From Pseudoclavibacter sp. AY1F1 (GTDB lineage: Bacteria; Actinomycetota; Actinomycetes; Actinomycetales; Microbacteriaceae), in the NCBI RefSeq assembly GCF_002931075.1, contig NZ_PSTQ01000007.1:1-64000 (forward strand): 64,000 bases of DNA. The letters run 5' to 3'. The notes below the pieces were generated by a model. That model had not been told where the DNA came from, did no database searches, and worked only from the letters and a program-made list of their open reading frames with translations. The number at the start of each line of letters is the position of its first letter. Within the stretch, counting starts at the first letter, position 1. The position numbers were made by a program, and so were the translations under genes. Positions 7,575 through 16,532 of the stretch are shown here, one piece after another.

Positions 7575-10500
7575 AGAGGAGTCCCTCGGTGAGGCCATTT
7601 GGCGTTCCGAATCGATGCGCCGTAATGGATACCGCCTGCTCTCGCAAGAATGGCAGCATTTCCACGCGGCCGGATTCAGTGACTTCACCTGAATAGACGG
7701 CAAGGTCGACACGGCCATTGATTGCACGCGCGAGCGCAACGGCATCGCCCCCGATCAGGCGCATCCGCCCGGCCCGAAGCGATGCGGCGGATCCGAGGAA
7801 CTCCGCGTCCGTCTCGGTCCTCATCGGTACGCCCGCACCTGCCAGTGCCGCCTTCACGGAGGACGGGAGCTCGATCCCGGTCGATACGCGAAGCCGAGCC
7901 CCGGCGACAAGACCAGCAGCGACCACCCTGAGGAGGTCAGCAACCCTCGAATCCTCCGAGAGCCGCACGGGAATCTCACCGGGGAACGTTAGGTAGCGGA
8001 ACACGTTGCGCTCAGCGTAGAGCGACTGCACGTCCCGATCTCGCCCGAACTCCTCAGCCCACGCCTGCGCGTCGCTCCCCAGCGCTCGCTCGAGCATCGC
8101 CGCGTCTGCGGTGCTGAGCAGTGCCGACTGCACCTTCGCGACCGCCCTGGCCGCATCAAGGATCGACTGTGCGCCCGCGTCAGCGATCGGCGAGACGACG
8201 GACGCCGCAGAGCGCTCCCACGTGCCGAGACCGACCAGGTAGTTCGGCCCGCCCGCCTTCGTCGTGCATCCGACGACCGACTTCTTCCAGCCGCCGAACG
8301 GCTGGCGCTGCACGATGGCGCCAGTGATGCCACGGTTCACATAGAGGTTGCCCGCCTGGATCGTGTCGAGCCACTGCGACACCTCGCCACGATCGAGCGA
8401 GTGAATGCCCGAGGTGAGCCCGTAGTCGACCTCGTTGACGATCGCGATGGCCTCCTCGAGCGTGTCCGCCGTCATGATGCCGAGAATCGGGCCGAAATAC
8501 TCGACGAGGTGGAACTCGGAGCCGCGCTGCACGCCCGCGCGCACGCCCGGGCTCCAGAGCTTGCCGCTGTCGTCGAGCTGACGAGGTTCGACAACCCAGC
8601 GCTCCCCAGCGCCGAGGCTCGTGAGGCCATCAAGCAGCTTGCCGGAGGCCGGTGTGATGATCGGCCCCATCTGCGACGCCGCATCCCACGGGTAGCCCAC
8701 TGTGAGCGAGCGCACCGCGTCAAGGAGCTGCTCGCGGAAGCGACGCGAGCGCTGCGCCTGCCCGACGAGCACCACCAGCGACGCGGCCGAGCACTTCTGC
8801 CCGGTGTGACCGAAGGCCGAAGCGACGACGTCCTTCGCAGCGAGGTCGTAGTCGGCGCTGGGAGTCACGATGATGGCGTTCTTGCCGCTCGTCTCCGCAA
8901 GCAGCGGCAGCTCGGGGCGGAACGACCGGAACAGCTCCGCCGTCTCGATGCCGCCCGTCAAGATCACCCGGTCGACCGAAGGGTTCTTGATGAGCTCGCT
9001 TCCCAGCTCCCGGTCCGAGAACTGCACGTACTGCAGCACCTCACGCGGCACCCCAGCCTCCCAGAGCGCCTCGACCATGACCGCGCCGCAACGCGCCGCC
9101 GGCCGAGCCGGCTTGATGATGACGGATGCGCCCGCCGCGAGCGCCGCGAGGGTCGAGCCGGCGGGGATGGCAACCGGGAAGTTCCACGGCGGAGTCACGA
9201 CGACGACCTTCGAGGGCACAAACGAGGCGCCATCGACGTCGTCGAGGCCGCGCGCCAGCTCGGCATAGTAGTGGGCGAAGTCGATGGCCTCGGAGATCTC
9301 GGGGTCCGACTGGTCGAGAGTCTTCCCCGCCTCGGATGCGGCAACTTCCATGAGGTCTGCGCGGCGGCGCTCGAGCGCATCCCCGGCTCGGTGGAGGACC
9401 TCGGCGCGCTCGGCACCCGATAGCGCACCCCACGACTGACTGCCGGTCACCGCGCGCGTGACACGTGCATCCAGCTCGCCAAGCGAGCCGACGGTGTTCG
9501 ACTCGATCGTCTCCGCACCGAGCATCGAGCCCTCGGAGCGTTCGCGGATTCCGCGGGCCCACACCTGGTTGGCGGGCAACGAAGGATCCGTGTCTGGCGT
9601 CTCCTCGAAGCGGTCGGCTGGGAGTTTGACGGGCTCCGCAGTGCGGTCCTGCACACGATTGCTCGCCGGCACAGCACGGTCGAGCGCATCCAACGACGCG
9701 ACGAAGCGCTGCGACTCGCGCTCGAAAAGCTCCTCGTTCTCGGCCAGCTCGAACACCGCCGACATGAAGTTGTCCTGGCTCGCGCCTTCCTCGAGGCGAC
9801 GAATGAGGTACGCGATGGCCACGTCGAACTCCTGCGGGTGCACAACGGGCACGTACAGCAGGAGCGAGCCGACCTCGCGTTTGACGACCTCAGCCTGGCT
9901 CTGCGCCATGCCGAGCAGCATCTCGTACTCGATGCCGTCCGTCGCACCACGACGCTTGGCGAGCAGCCACGAGAAGGCGACGTCGAACAGGTTGTGGCCG
10001 GCAACGCCGACCCGCACGTTCTTCACGCGCTCACGGGTGAGCGCGTAGTCGATGACGCGCTTGTAGCTCGTGTCCGAGTCCTGCTTCGTTCCCCACGTGG
10101 CAAGCGGCCAGCCGTGGAGCGAGGCCTCGACGCGCTCCATGGGCAGGTTCGCGCCCTTCACAAGGCGCACCTTGATGGGCGCTCCTCCGCGAGCTACGCG
10201 CTCCGCCGACCAGTCCTGCAGGCGGATCATCGCCGAGAGCGCGTCAGGCAGGTAGGCCTGCAGCACGATGCCAGCCTCGAGACTCAGGAACTCAGGCTCA
10301 TCGAGGATGCGCGTGAAGACCGCCATGGTCATCTCGAGATCCTTGTACTCCTCCATGTCGAGGTTGATGAACTTGCGCGTCGGACTGTTCACCGCGAGCC
10401 GGTAGAGCGGGACGAGCTCCTCGACGACGTCGGCCACAGCCTCGTCGAACGCCCACGGCTGGTGGGGCGCGGTGGTCGATGAGACCTTGATGGAGACGTA

Positions 10501-11040
10501 GTCCACGTCGTCGCGCGCGAGCAGCTTCGTGGTGCCGTCCAGGCGACGCGCGGCCTCCTTCTTCCCCAGCACGGCCTCGCCGAGGAGATTCATGTTGAGG
10601 CGAACGCCCTTGCCGCGGATCTGCTCGATCGCAGGTCCCAGCTTCGCATCCGTCGCGTCGATGATGAGGTGGCCGACCATGTCGCGCAGCACCTTGCGAG
10701 CCGCAGGGACAACAACCCCCGGCAGGGCGGGAGCGACGACGCCTCCCACGCGCACGGCGCTCTTCATGTACCAGGGCAGGAAGCCGGGCACCTTGTCGGC
10801 GATCGAGCTGAGCTTGCGAGCGGCGACCTTCAGGTCCTCGGGGCGCACAACCCCGTCAACGAAGCCGACCGTGAAGTCCAGGCCCTGCGGGTCCTTCAGC
10901 ACCCCGGCGAGCTGGGCGGCGGACGCATCCACCGGAATTTCTGCCGCCTCCGTCAGCCAGCGGCGCACAAGCGCGATGGCCTCCGGCGCGAGGTCGGTGA
11001 GGGAATCTGCGGGGAAGACAGGCGTCACGGTGGCGGTCAT
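7567..11040 (-). CDS. putA: Bifunctional proline dehydrogenase / delta1-pyrroline-5-carboxylate dehydrogenase
   Basis: Oxidises proline to glutamate in two coupled steps. Residues ~100-450 form the FAD-dependent PRODH barrel (NMNLLGEAVLG, DDVDYVSIKVS, INLDMEEYKD, QAYLPDA, RLVKGANLPMER). Residues ~530-1010 are the aldehyde dehydrogenase module (VVVVTPPWNFPVAIPAG, the catalytic Cys in GQKCSAASLVV, EYFGPILGIM). A C-terminal ~130-residue section is less conserved. There is no N-terminal ribbon-helix-helix DNA-binding domain, so unlike E. coli PutA it should not self-repress. I start at ATG 11040 (MTATVTPVF), which sits 7 bases from a -10 box and suggests a leaderless mRNA. The divergent LysR protein is the obvious candidate activator. 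Confidence 0.95.
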   Translation of the reverse strand: MTATVTPVFPADSLTDLAPEAIALVRRWLTEAAEIPVDASAAQLAGVLKDPQGLDFTVGFVDGVVRPEDLKVAARKLSSIADKVPGFLPWYMKSAVRVGGVVAPALPGVVVPAARKVLRDMVGHLIIDATDAKLGPAIEQIRGKGVRLNMNLLGEAVLGKKEAARRLDGTTKLLARDDVDYVSIKVSSTTAPHQPWAFDEAVADVVEELVPLYRLAVNSPTRKFINLDMEEYKDLEMTMAVFTRILDEPEFLSLEAGIVLQAYLPDALSAMIRLQDWSAERVARGGAPIKVRLVKGANLPMERVEASLHGWPLATWGTKQDSDTSYKRVIDYALTRERVKNVRVGVAGHNLFDVAFSWLLAKRRGATDGIEYEMLLGMAQSQAEVVKREVGSLLLYVPVVHPQEFDVAIAYLIRRLEEGASQDNFMSAVFELAENEELFERESQRFVASLDALDRAVPASNRVQDRTAEPVKLPADRFEETPDTDPSLPANQVWARGIRERSEGSMLGAETIESNTVGSLGELDARVTRAVTGSQSWGALSGAERAEVLHRAGDALERRRADLMEVAASEAGKTLDQSDPEISEAIDFAHYYAELARGLDDVDGASFVPSKVVVVTPPWNFPVAIPAGSTLAALAAGASVIIKPARPAARCGAVMVEALWEAGVPREVLQYVQFSDRELGSELIKNPSVDRVILTGGIETAELFRSFRPELPLLAETSGKNAIIVTPSADYDLAAKDVVASAFGHTGQKCSAASLVVLVGQAQRSRRFREQLLDAVRSLTVGYPWDAASQMGPIITPASGKLLDGLTSLGAGERWVVEPRQLDDSGKLWSPGVRAGVQRGSEFHLVEYFGPILGIMTADTLEEAIAIVNEVDYGLTSGIHSLDRGEVSQWLDTIQAGNLYVNRGITGAIVQRQPFGGWKKSVVGCTTKAGGPNYLVGLGTWERSAASVVSPIADAGAQSILDAARAVAKVQSALLSTADAAMLERALGSDAQAWAEEFGRDRDVQSLYAERNVFRYLTFPGEIPVRLSEDSRVADLLRVVAAGLVAGARLRVSTGIELPSSVKAALAGAGVPMRTETDAEFLGSAASLRAGRMRLIGGDAVALARAINGRVDLAVYSGEVTESGRVEMLPFLREQAVSITAHRFGTPNGLTEGLLSR

Positions 11041-11047
11041 GTGACCC

Positions 11048-11077
11048 AGTATCGGCACCCGACTTCAGTTAGGTAAA
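11048..11077 (-). promoter_or_regulatory. Candidate putA promoter, leaderless
   Basis: On the minus strand TTTACC (11077-11072), an 18-bp spacer and GATACT (11053-11048) precede the putA ATG by 7 bases, placing the predicted transcript start at or next to the start codon. The gene has no ribosome binding site, which agrees. The LysR gene starts 46 bp beyond the -35, so this 83-bp gap must also hold the regulator binding site. Confidence 0.5.
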
Positions 11078-11123
11078 GTGAAGGTAATTGACTGTTTTGC
11101 ATCAGCACGTGTGATGATTGACC

Positions 11124-12047
11124 ATGCTCGACGTTCGCAAGCTCCGACTCCTCCGCGAAGTGCAGCTGCGGGGAACCCTGGCCGAAGTCGCCAAGGCCCT
11201 CAACTTCTCGCCCTCCGCCGTCTCGCAGCAACTCTCAGCCCTCGAAGCGGAACTCGGCGTCGAACTCCTCCGCAAGCACGGGAGGCGTGTGCAACTCACC
11301 CAGCAGGCCGAGATCCTCGCCGGCCACACCGCGGAGATCCTCGAACGGCTCGAGATCGCCGAGCAGGAGGTGCTCGCCTCCACCAGCCGTGCCGTCGGCA
11401 CCGTTCGCCTCGCCGTCTTCCAGTCAGCCGCGCTCACGCTCATCCCTTCCCTCCTCCGTGTGCTCGAAGACGAGCATCCCGGATTGCGCATCGAGATGGT
11501 GCAGCACGAACCCGAATCGGCGCTCTTCGACACCTTCGCGGGCGACTTCGACGTCGTCGTCGCCGAGCAGTACCCTGGCCACGCCGCACCCCACCACCCC
11601 GGGCTCGACAAGCGACTCCTGACGGGCGACGCGCTCCGCCTCGCCGTTCCGGTCGACTCCCCCGTGACCAGCCTCGCCGACGCCGCCGGCCTCGCCTGGG
11701 TCATGGAGCCACAGGGATCAGCGTCCCGCCACTGGGGTGAACAGCAGTGCCGCGTCGCCGGCTACGAACCCGACGTGCGCTACGAGACCGCCGACCTGCA
11801 GGCGCAGATGCGGTTCATCGAGACCGGCCACGCCGTCGGGATCCTCAACGACCTCACCTGGGCCCACGCAGTACCCAACGTGCGCTTCCTCCCCCTCGCG
11901 GGCGAGCCGCGGCGCGAGATCTTCACGTCCATCCGCACGGCCAGCGCGGCGTCGCCGACGATCGCCGCAGTCCGAGAGGGACTCGAGCGAGTTGCCGACC
12001 AGCTCAGCTCGTCTGAGCTCAGCCCGTCTGCTGCAGCGGGCGCTTAG
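11124..12047 (+). CDS. LysR family transcriptional regulator (307 aa)
   Basis: Winged HTH at residues 1-60 (LREVQLRGTLAEVAKALNFSPSAVSQQLSALEAELGVELLRKHGRRVQLT) followed by a periplasmic-binding-protein-like effector domain (~88-290). I take ATG 11124 (MLDVRKLRLL) as the start, not the TTG two codons earlier. It is transcribed divergently from putA across 83 bp, the usual arrangement for a LysR activator and its target, so control of proline catabolism is likely. Its last 29 bases overlap the 3' end of the convergent MFS gene. Confidence 0.92.
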   Translation: MLDVRKLRLLREVQLRGTLAEVAKALNFSPSAVSQQLSALEAELGVELLRKHGRRVQLTQQAEILAGHTAEILERLEIAEQEVLASTSRAVGTVRLAVFQSAALTLIPSLLRVLEDEHPGLRIEMVQHEPESALFDTFAGDFDVVVAEQYPGHAAPHHPGLDKRLLTGDALRLAVPVDSPVTSLADAAGLAWVMEPQGSASRHWGEQQCRVAGYEPDVRYETADLQAQMRFIETGHAVGILNDLTWAHAVPNVRFLPLAGEPRREIFTSIRTASAASPTIAAVREGLERVADQLSSSELSPSAAAGA

Positions 12048-13278
12048 CCAGCACGGCGTCGAGCACGAGCGCGCTCACGAGGCCGAGCCCGACCATCGCG
12101 AGGAAGAACACGGGCAGCGCGACCAGCCCAGCCGCATCCAGCAGCAGGCCACCGACCAGCGCTCCGGATCCGATACCGAAGTTGAAGCCGGACGTGTACA
12201 GCGCGCTCGAGAGATCGCGGTGGCGAGACGGGGCGGCGTTCAGGATGCGCGACTGCAGCAGCGGCGGCAGCACCCCCATCCCGAGACCCCAGATGACCAG
12301 CGCGATGAGCGCAACCGTCGTGTCATGCGCGAACAGCAGCAGGGTCACCGCGACGAGCATGAGCAAGTACCCGGTCGCGAGGCCGACGCGAGGCCGCGCC
12401 GTGAAGACGACCCCGGCAAGCGCAGTGCCACCAGCTGACGCGATGCCGTAGGCGAACAGCACGAGGCTCAGCGTCTCGACGGGGAAACCGATGACGTCGA
12501 GCGAGTACGGCGAGATATACGAGTAGAACGCGTACTGGGCGGTCATCGTGATGAGGGTGATGACGCACAGCAGGATCACCGTCAATAGGGAGCGCTGAGC
12601 GAAGCGGATGCGCTTGACCGGCACGGCGGGCTCGTCGGAGTCATCAGGGAGCGCGATAGGGCGCGTGTAGAACGAGTCGTCGAGGTGGTTGACACGCGGC
12701 AGTAGGAACCAGAGCAGCACCGCCACGAGCAGGGTCACGACCGCGAGCGAGCCGAACGCGAACCGCCAGCCGAACGCCTGGCCAAGCGCGGTGCCGATGG
12801 GCACACCGAGGACGTATGCGATCGCCCCACCACCGAGGGTGATGGACACCGCCCGGGTGAGCAGCTCCTTCGGGGCGATGAGTGAGATGTACGAGGCCAC
12901 AACCGCCCAGAACACGCCGTGCGCGAGGCCCGTGACGACGCGCGTCACCACCAGCCACGCATACGTGGGGGCGAACGCCGAGGCGATCGACCCGACCGCG
13001 AAGACCGCGAGCACGACGACCAGCAGGGTGTGACGGGGGACGCGCTTCGTGATGGCCGTCAGCGGCGTGCTCGTGAGCACAACCGTGAAGGCGAAGATCG
13101 TCATCAGCCAGCCGATCTCCGCACGGGTGGCACCGAGATCAACCGTCATGAGCTCGAGGAGCCCGGTGGGCAGCATCTCGATCGTGACGCTGATGAATGT
13201 GGAGAACGCGAGCGCGATCAGAGGGACGAGCGGCAGCCTGGGGGCAGACGTCATCGTAGGAGCAGAGAGAGAAGTCAT
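12019..13278 (-). CDS. MFS transporter, drug:H+ antiporter-1 (AraJ/YdhP-like) type (419 aa)
   Basis: Twelve predicted membrane helices, with the DHA1-type motif D/G region at GWLMTIFAFTVVLTSTPLTAITKRVPRHTLL and the motif C-like VTRVVTGLAHGVFWAVVASY and GGGAIAYVLGVPIGTALGQAFGWR in helices 4-5. The best fit is the sugar/multidrug efflux group that includes AraJ and YdhP; the substrate cannot be assigned. A charged loop (~200-235, DSDEPAVPVKRIRFAQRS) divides the two halves as expected. It converges on the LysR gene with a 29-bp overlap, and its start region is divergent to purU. Confidence 0.9.
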   Translation of the reverse strand: MTSLSAPTMTSAPRLPLVPLIALAFSTFISVTIEMLPTGLLELMTVDLGATRAEIGWLMTIFAFTVVLTSTPLTAITKRVPRHTLLVVVLAVFAVGSIASAFAPTYAWLVVTRVVTGLAHGVFWAVVASYISLIAPKELLTRAVSITLGGGAIAYVLGVPIGTALGQAFGWRFAFGSLAVVTLLVAVLLWFLLPRVNHLDDSFYTRPIALPDDSDEPAVPVKRIRFAQRSLLTVILLCVITLITMTAQYAFYSYISPYSLDVIGFPVETLSLVLFAYGIASAGGTALAGVVFTARPRVGLATGYLLMLVAVTLLLFAHDTTVALIALVIWGLGMGVLPPLLQSRILNAAPSRHRDLSSALYTSGFNFGIGSGALVGGLLLDAAGLVALPVFFLAMVGLGLVSALVLDAVLAKRPLQQTG

Positions 13279-13424
13279 TCGCAGTATCCGAACGGCGCAC
13301 TCCGGGCGAGCGGGAAACCTCGTCAGGGAGTCGACTGCGTGCGTACCGGCACGCCGGGGGCCGAGCGATACGCGCGACCATTGACGAGTCTATACGTTGG
13401 CGGCAAGACGGCTACCCTGAACTG

Positions 13425-14282
13425 GTGATTCAAGAAGCAACTCGATGGGTGCTCACCCTCAACTGCCCAGACCAGCCAGGAATCGTGCACGCCGTCACGG
13501 GAGCCATCGTCGACTCCGCGGGCAACATCGAAGAGCTCCAGCAGTTCTCGTCGATCGACACCGGACGGTTCTTCATGCGCGTGGACGTGCGCACCGATGC
13601 CAGCCGCGAGGAACTCCTCGCGCGCCTCGAGCCCGTCGCCGAACGGTTCAGCGCCGAGGTCTCCCTCGACGAGGCGGGCCGCCCAGTGCGCACGCTTGTC
13701 CTCGCGACGAAGGCCGGCCACTGCGTCAACGACCTCCTGTTTCGCCAGCGCTCCGGCCACCTGCAGATCGACGTCCCGCTGGTCCTCGCCAACAACGAGG
13801 CACTCAAGGATCTCGCCGAGTTCTACCGGGTGCCCTTCGAGTACCTCCCCGTCACCGGACCCGACGAGAAGGCCGCCTTCGAAGCGCGCATCCTGCAGGT
13901 CGTCGACGAGCAGCAGATCGAGCTGGTCGTACTCGCCCGCTACATGCAGATCCTCTCCCCCGAGCTCTGCGCTGAGCTCGCCGGCCGCGCCATCAACATC
14001 CACCACTCGTTCCTGCCAGGCTTCAAGGGCGCGAACCCCTACCGCCAGGCGCACGCCCGCGGCGTGAAGCTCATCGGAGCCACGGCGCACTTCGTGACAA
14101 GCGACCTCGACGAGGGGCCGATCATCGAGCAGAACGTCGTTCGAGTCGACCACACTCGCACCCCGCAGGAACTCATGGCCATCGGCCAGGACGAGGAGTC
14201 CCGGACCCTCACGCAGGCCGTCAAGTGGTTCTCCGAGCACCGCGTGCTCCTCGACGGGCAGCGCACGATCATCTTCCACTGA
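13425..14282 (+). CDS. purU: Formyltetrahydrofolate deformylase
   Basis: Hydrolyses 10-formyl-THF to formate and THF, balancing one-carbon pools and supplying formate. An N-terminal ACT domain (LTLNCPDQPGIVHAVTGAI, residues ~8-85) senses amino acids (Met/Gly in E. coli). The C-terminal formyltransferase fold (~90-280) has the catalytic Asn-His-Asp set in NIHHSFLPGFKGANPYRQA and DLDEGPIIEQ. The start is GTG 13425. At 285 aa the length is standard. It shares the window with folD, glyA, purN and purH, though it is not in one operon with them. Confidence 0.96.
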   Translation: MIQEATRWVLTLNCPDQPGIVHAVTGAIVDSAGNIEELQQFSSIDTGRFFMRVDVRTDASREELLARLEPVAERFSAEVSLDEAGRPVRTLVLATKAGHCVNDLLFRQRSGHLQIDVPLVLANNEALKDLAEFYRVPFEYLPVTGPDEKAAFEARILQVVDEQQIELVVLARYMQILSPELCAELAGRAINIHHSFLPGFKGANPYRQAHARGVKLIGATAHFVTSDLDEGPIIEQNVVRVDHTRTPQELMAIGQDEESRTLTQAVKWFSEHRVLLDGQRTIIFH

Positions 14283-14372
14283 TCTGATCCGTCCGGGTCG
14301 GGTCAGTCGGACCGTTCTGAGCGACCCAGAACCTGCTCGGACCGGCTTCACCGGCGTTCGCCCACAACCTCT

Positions 14373-14450
14373 GTCCAACATCGGTGCAATATCGCCGCTC
14401 TCGACGCCTAAGGCGACAGAAAACGCGAAGATTGCACTGATGTTGGTCAG
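14373..14450. repeat. Palindromic dispersed element, copy A
   Basis: About 78 bp with imperfect inverted ends: GTCCAACATCGGTGCAATAT on the left, and CTGACCAACATCAGTGCAAT when the right end is reverse complemented. The middle contains a smaller hairpin (GTCGCC/GGCGAC-like). It matches copies at 15438-15514 and 30469-30548. It lies between purU and the DUF559 gene. Confidence 0.85.
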
Positions 14451-14543
14451 GCAACTCCCGCATCGGCTGCCCGTGGACCGGGCGTTGTCCACAGGAACAG
14501 CATCCGCCGGTCGCGGAGACGCATTGCGCGATTCAGTAGGCGC

Positions 14544-15440
14544 ATGCCGAAGAAACTGCCACCTCAGCCGTTCACAGCGCCGCTCGGCGGCGTTTTCTCG
14601 AGGAAAGAGTGGAATGAGAGCGGCAATACTCGCCGTTCGCTCGAATCGCTTGTCCGAAACGGCTCTGTCCAGCGCCCCGCGCCCGGCTGGTACTCGACCG
14701 CCGGGGCGTCCGTGGAGGCGATTCGGGCCGTGAGACTCCGCGCTCGCCTCACCTGCTTGAGCGCACTGTGCGTTCATGGCGTCTGGACACCACCGGACAG
14801 CAGCCTTCACGCCAGAATCGCCACAGGAGCCCGCGGCGTGACGACCTCACGCGCTACAGCTGGCGACCCGACTGTCATCTGGCACCGGTGCGCCCGCAAC
14901 CGCGGCGAGGGTCTTGCTCTGCGCGCAATCGACGATGTTGCGCTCTCCCTGAGCTGTGCCCTCACGTGTTTGCCGGTGAGAGACCTCGTCATCGTCGCGG
15001 ACTCGGCGATCCAACTCGAAAAGATCGGCCACAGTGCGCTGAAGCTCCTGGCGGAACCACTTCCGTCGCACGCCAGGAAGAAGCTCGAGTTCGTGGACGG
15101 GCGCAGCCAGTCCGGCACGGAGAGCATAGTTCGTCTGTGGTTTCAGCTCAGGGGGTTCACACCGAGACCGCAGACCTGGATCTCGGGGGTCGGGTTCGTC
15201 GACCTCGTCATCGGGGAGCGCCTGGTCATCGAGTGCGATTCCCGCGCTTTCCATGCAGACGAAGACCGCTATCGAACAGACCGCGAACGCGACCTCGTTC
15301 TGAAGTCCAAGGGCTACCGCGTGCTTCGACTCACCTACGAGCAGGTCATGTTCCGCTGGCCAGAGGTTGAGGCAGCGCTGCTCGCCCTGCTCGCGAGCGG
15401 CGCGCACCTGGCTTCCGGCTCCCGTCGACGTAAAGCTTGA
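14544..15440 (+). CDS. DUF559 / Vsr-fold nuclease-like protein with AbiEi-like N-terminus (298 aa)
   Basis: The C-terminal ~110 residues fit the DUF559 (Vsr-like PD-(D/E)xK) domain: E193 in SGTESI, D220 in GFVDLVIG, then IECDSRAFH (E230, D232, H237), a D-R-x-R-D helix ending at D250, and GYRVLRLTYEQV. The usual ExK is replaced by E-x-D, as is common in DUF559. The N-terminal ~150 residues resemble the winged-helix/AbiEi-like region of actinobacterial DUF559 proteins (FSRKEWNESGNTRRSLESLVRNGSVQRPAPGWYST). The gene is bracketed by palindromic element copies 93 bp before its start and right at its stop codon. No methylase or Mut partner is adjacent. Role uncertain: DNA repair, toxin or element-associated nuclease. 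Confidence 0.75.
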   Translation: MPKKLPPQPFTAPLGGVFSRKEWNESGNTRRSLESLVRNGSVQRPAPGWYSTAGASVEAIRAVRLRARLTCLSALCVHGVWTPPDSSLHARIATGARGVTTSRATAGDPTVIWHRCARNRGEGLALRAIDDVALSLSCALTCLPVRDLVIVADSAIQLEKIGHSALKLLAEPLPSHARKKLEFVDGRSQSGTESIVRLWFQLRGFTPRPQTWISGVGFVDLVIGERLVIECDSRAFHADEDRYRTDRERDLVLKSKGYRVLRLTYEQVMFRWPEVEAALLALLASGAHLASGSRRRKA

Positions 15441-15514
15441 CCAATATGAGTGCAATATTCGGCGCTGGAGCGCCTGAGGGCACTAGAACGTTGAAATTTG
15501 CACGGATGTTGGAC
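15438..15514. repeat. Palindromic dispersed element, copy B
   Basis: TTGACCAATATGAGTGCAAT on the left; the right end reverse complemented is GTGTCCAACATCCGTGCAAA. It begins at the TGA stop of the DUF559 gene, whose last bases are part of the left arm. Same family as copies A and C. Confidence 0.82.
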
Positions 15515-15599
15515 ACGCCGGATTGCCGGGCTTGGGCGACAGTGGAGTGACGATCGCGGCGACGGGTCGGCGAAACCCAAGGCTGCGAGAGCAACGCGG

Positions 15600-16172
15600 C
15601 TAAGCGACTGACGCGGCGACGGCGGTGACCTGAGCCGCGAGAATCGACCTGCGGTCGGCGTGGTCAGATGCCCCGTCCAGCATGATGTCGCGAAGCTGGC
15701 CGAGTGTCCACCAGCCGTTGACCAGCGTGACGACGCTGAGCAGCACGTGCCGCGACTCCGCCTCGCTCATTCCGGGGCACGCCGAGCGAATGGCGGCAGC
15801 TTTGCCGGCGCAGCGTGCGATGCGCTCCTGGAGCGCGAGTCCGCCCTTGATCTCGAGCCCCTCCCAGGCCAACAGTCTCGGCAGCTCCGGATGTTCGTCG
15901 TAGCGGTCGAAGAGGGCCACCGCGTAGGCGCCGACTGCCTCCGGGCCTTCGCCTGTGAGCTCGGCAGCGTCGAAGATGCGCAACAGAGCATGCTGGAGGA
16001 CACTCCCGAACAGCGCTTGCTTGTCGCCGAAGTACTGGTAGATACGCTCCTTGTTGACGCCCGCATCCTTTGCGATCGCGTCGACCCTGGCACCGGAGCA
16101 GCCGCGTTCGCTGAAGTGCGTCGTCGCGGAGTCAAGAAGGAGCTGCTTCGTGCGTTCCGTGTCCCAGGCCAT
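15600..16172 (-). CDS. TetR family transcriptional regulator (190 aa)
   Basis: N-terminal HTH (residues ~5-50: TKQLLLDSATTHFSERGCSGARVDAIAKDAGVNKERIYQYFGDKQALF) and a helical ligand domain of the TetR_C type with PLP-like RLLAWEGLEIKGG. I start at ATG 16172 (MAWDTERTKQ); an in-frame Met at 16193 would add seven residues and overlap the candidate operator. It is divergent from the two-gene unit beginning at 16260, and inverted repeats lie in the gap, so it likely represses that unit and itself. The ligand is unknown. Confidence 0.9.
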   Translation of the reverse strand: MAWDTERTKQLLLDSATTHFSERGCSGARVDAIAKDAGVNKERIYQYFGDKQALFGSVLQHALLRIFDAAELTGEGPEAVGAYAVALFDRYDEHPELPRLLAWEGLEIKGGLALQERIARCAGKAAAIRSACPGMSEAESRHVLLSVVTLVNGWWTLGQLRDIMLDGASDHADRRSILAAQVTAVAASVA

Positions 16173-16188
16173 GTCCCATGGTACCAAC

Positions 16189-16252
16189 TCCAACCATACA
16201 GTTGCTTTTGCTGACGATCACCCCTAGGCTCCAATTCCAACCAAACGTTTGG
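16189..16252. promoter_or_regulatory. TetR-controlled intergenic: promoter TTGCTT-17-TAGGCT and palindromes
   Basis: A plus-strand promoter is visible: TTGCTT (16202-16207), 17-bp spacer, TAGGCT (16225-16230), giving a short leader to the ATG at 16260. A perfect 12-bp palindrome CCAAACGTTTGG (16241-16252) lies just after the start site, and a weaker CAAC-N6-GTTG (16191-16204) covers the -35. Both share the CCAAnC/GTTGG core, so they are the likely operators for the divergent TetR gene. Confidence 0.6.
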
Positions 16253-16259
16253 AGTACCC

Positions 16260-16532
16260 ATGCCACCCGTCACAGTCCACGAGCGCGCCTTCATCACCTG
16301 GCTCGCGATCTTCCCCCTCGTCTCGATCGTCGGCGCCCTACTCGCCACGTTCACGAGCACCTGGCCCGGCCTGCTGGCGACGGCGCTGCTCACCGCCATC
16401 GTGGTTTTCCTCGCCGTCTACTTCGTGGTGCCACAGCTCACGAAGCTGTACCTCCTCGTTGCTCGCCGCGGCCGCAGGGCCGGCGACGGCATCGCGCCCC
16501 CTCCCGCCCCTCCTGCCGAACCAGCCGCATGA
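16260..16532 (+). CDS. Small two-helix membrane protein (90 aa)
   Basis: Two strong hydrophobic segments (residues ~9-31 and ~36-60, with a VVPQLTKLYLLVARR cytoplasmic flank) and a Pro/Ala-rich tail. It resembles small DUF2798-like membrane proteins, but I cannot name a family firmly. First gene of the unit divergent from TetR; its TGA overlaps the next ATG (ATGA at 16529-16532), so the two are translationally coupled. The putative operator palindrome lies 8 bp ahead of its start. Confidence 0.75.
   Translation: MPPVTVHERAFITWLAIFPLVSIVGALLATFTSTWPGLLATALLTAIVVFLAVYFVVPQLTKLYLLVARRGRRAGDGIAPPPAPPAEPAA

Noticed and set aside
7567-11040. Trifunctional PutA with DNA-binding domain
   Set aside because: The N-terminus has no ribbon-helix-helix segment; regulation is more likely through the divergent LysR gene.
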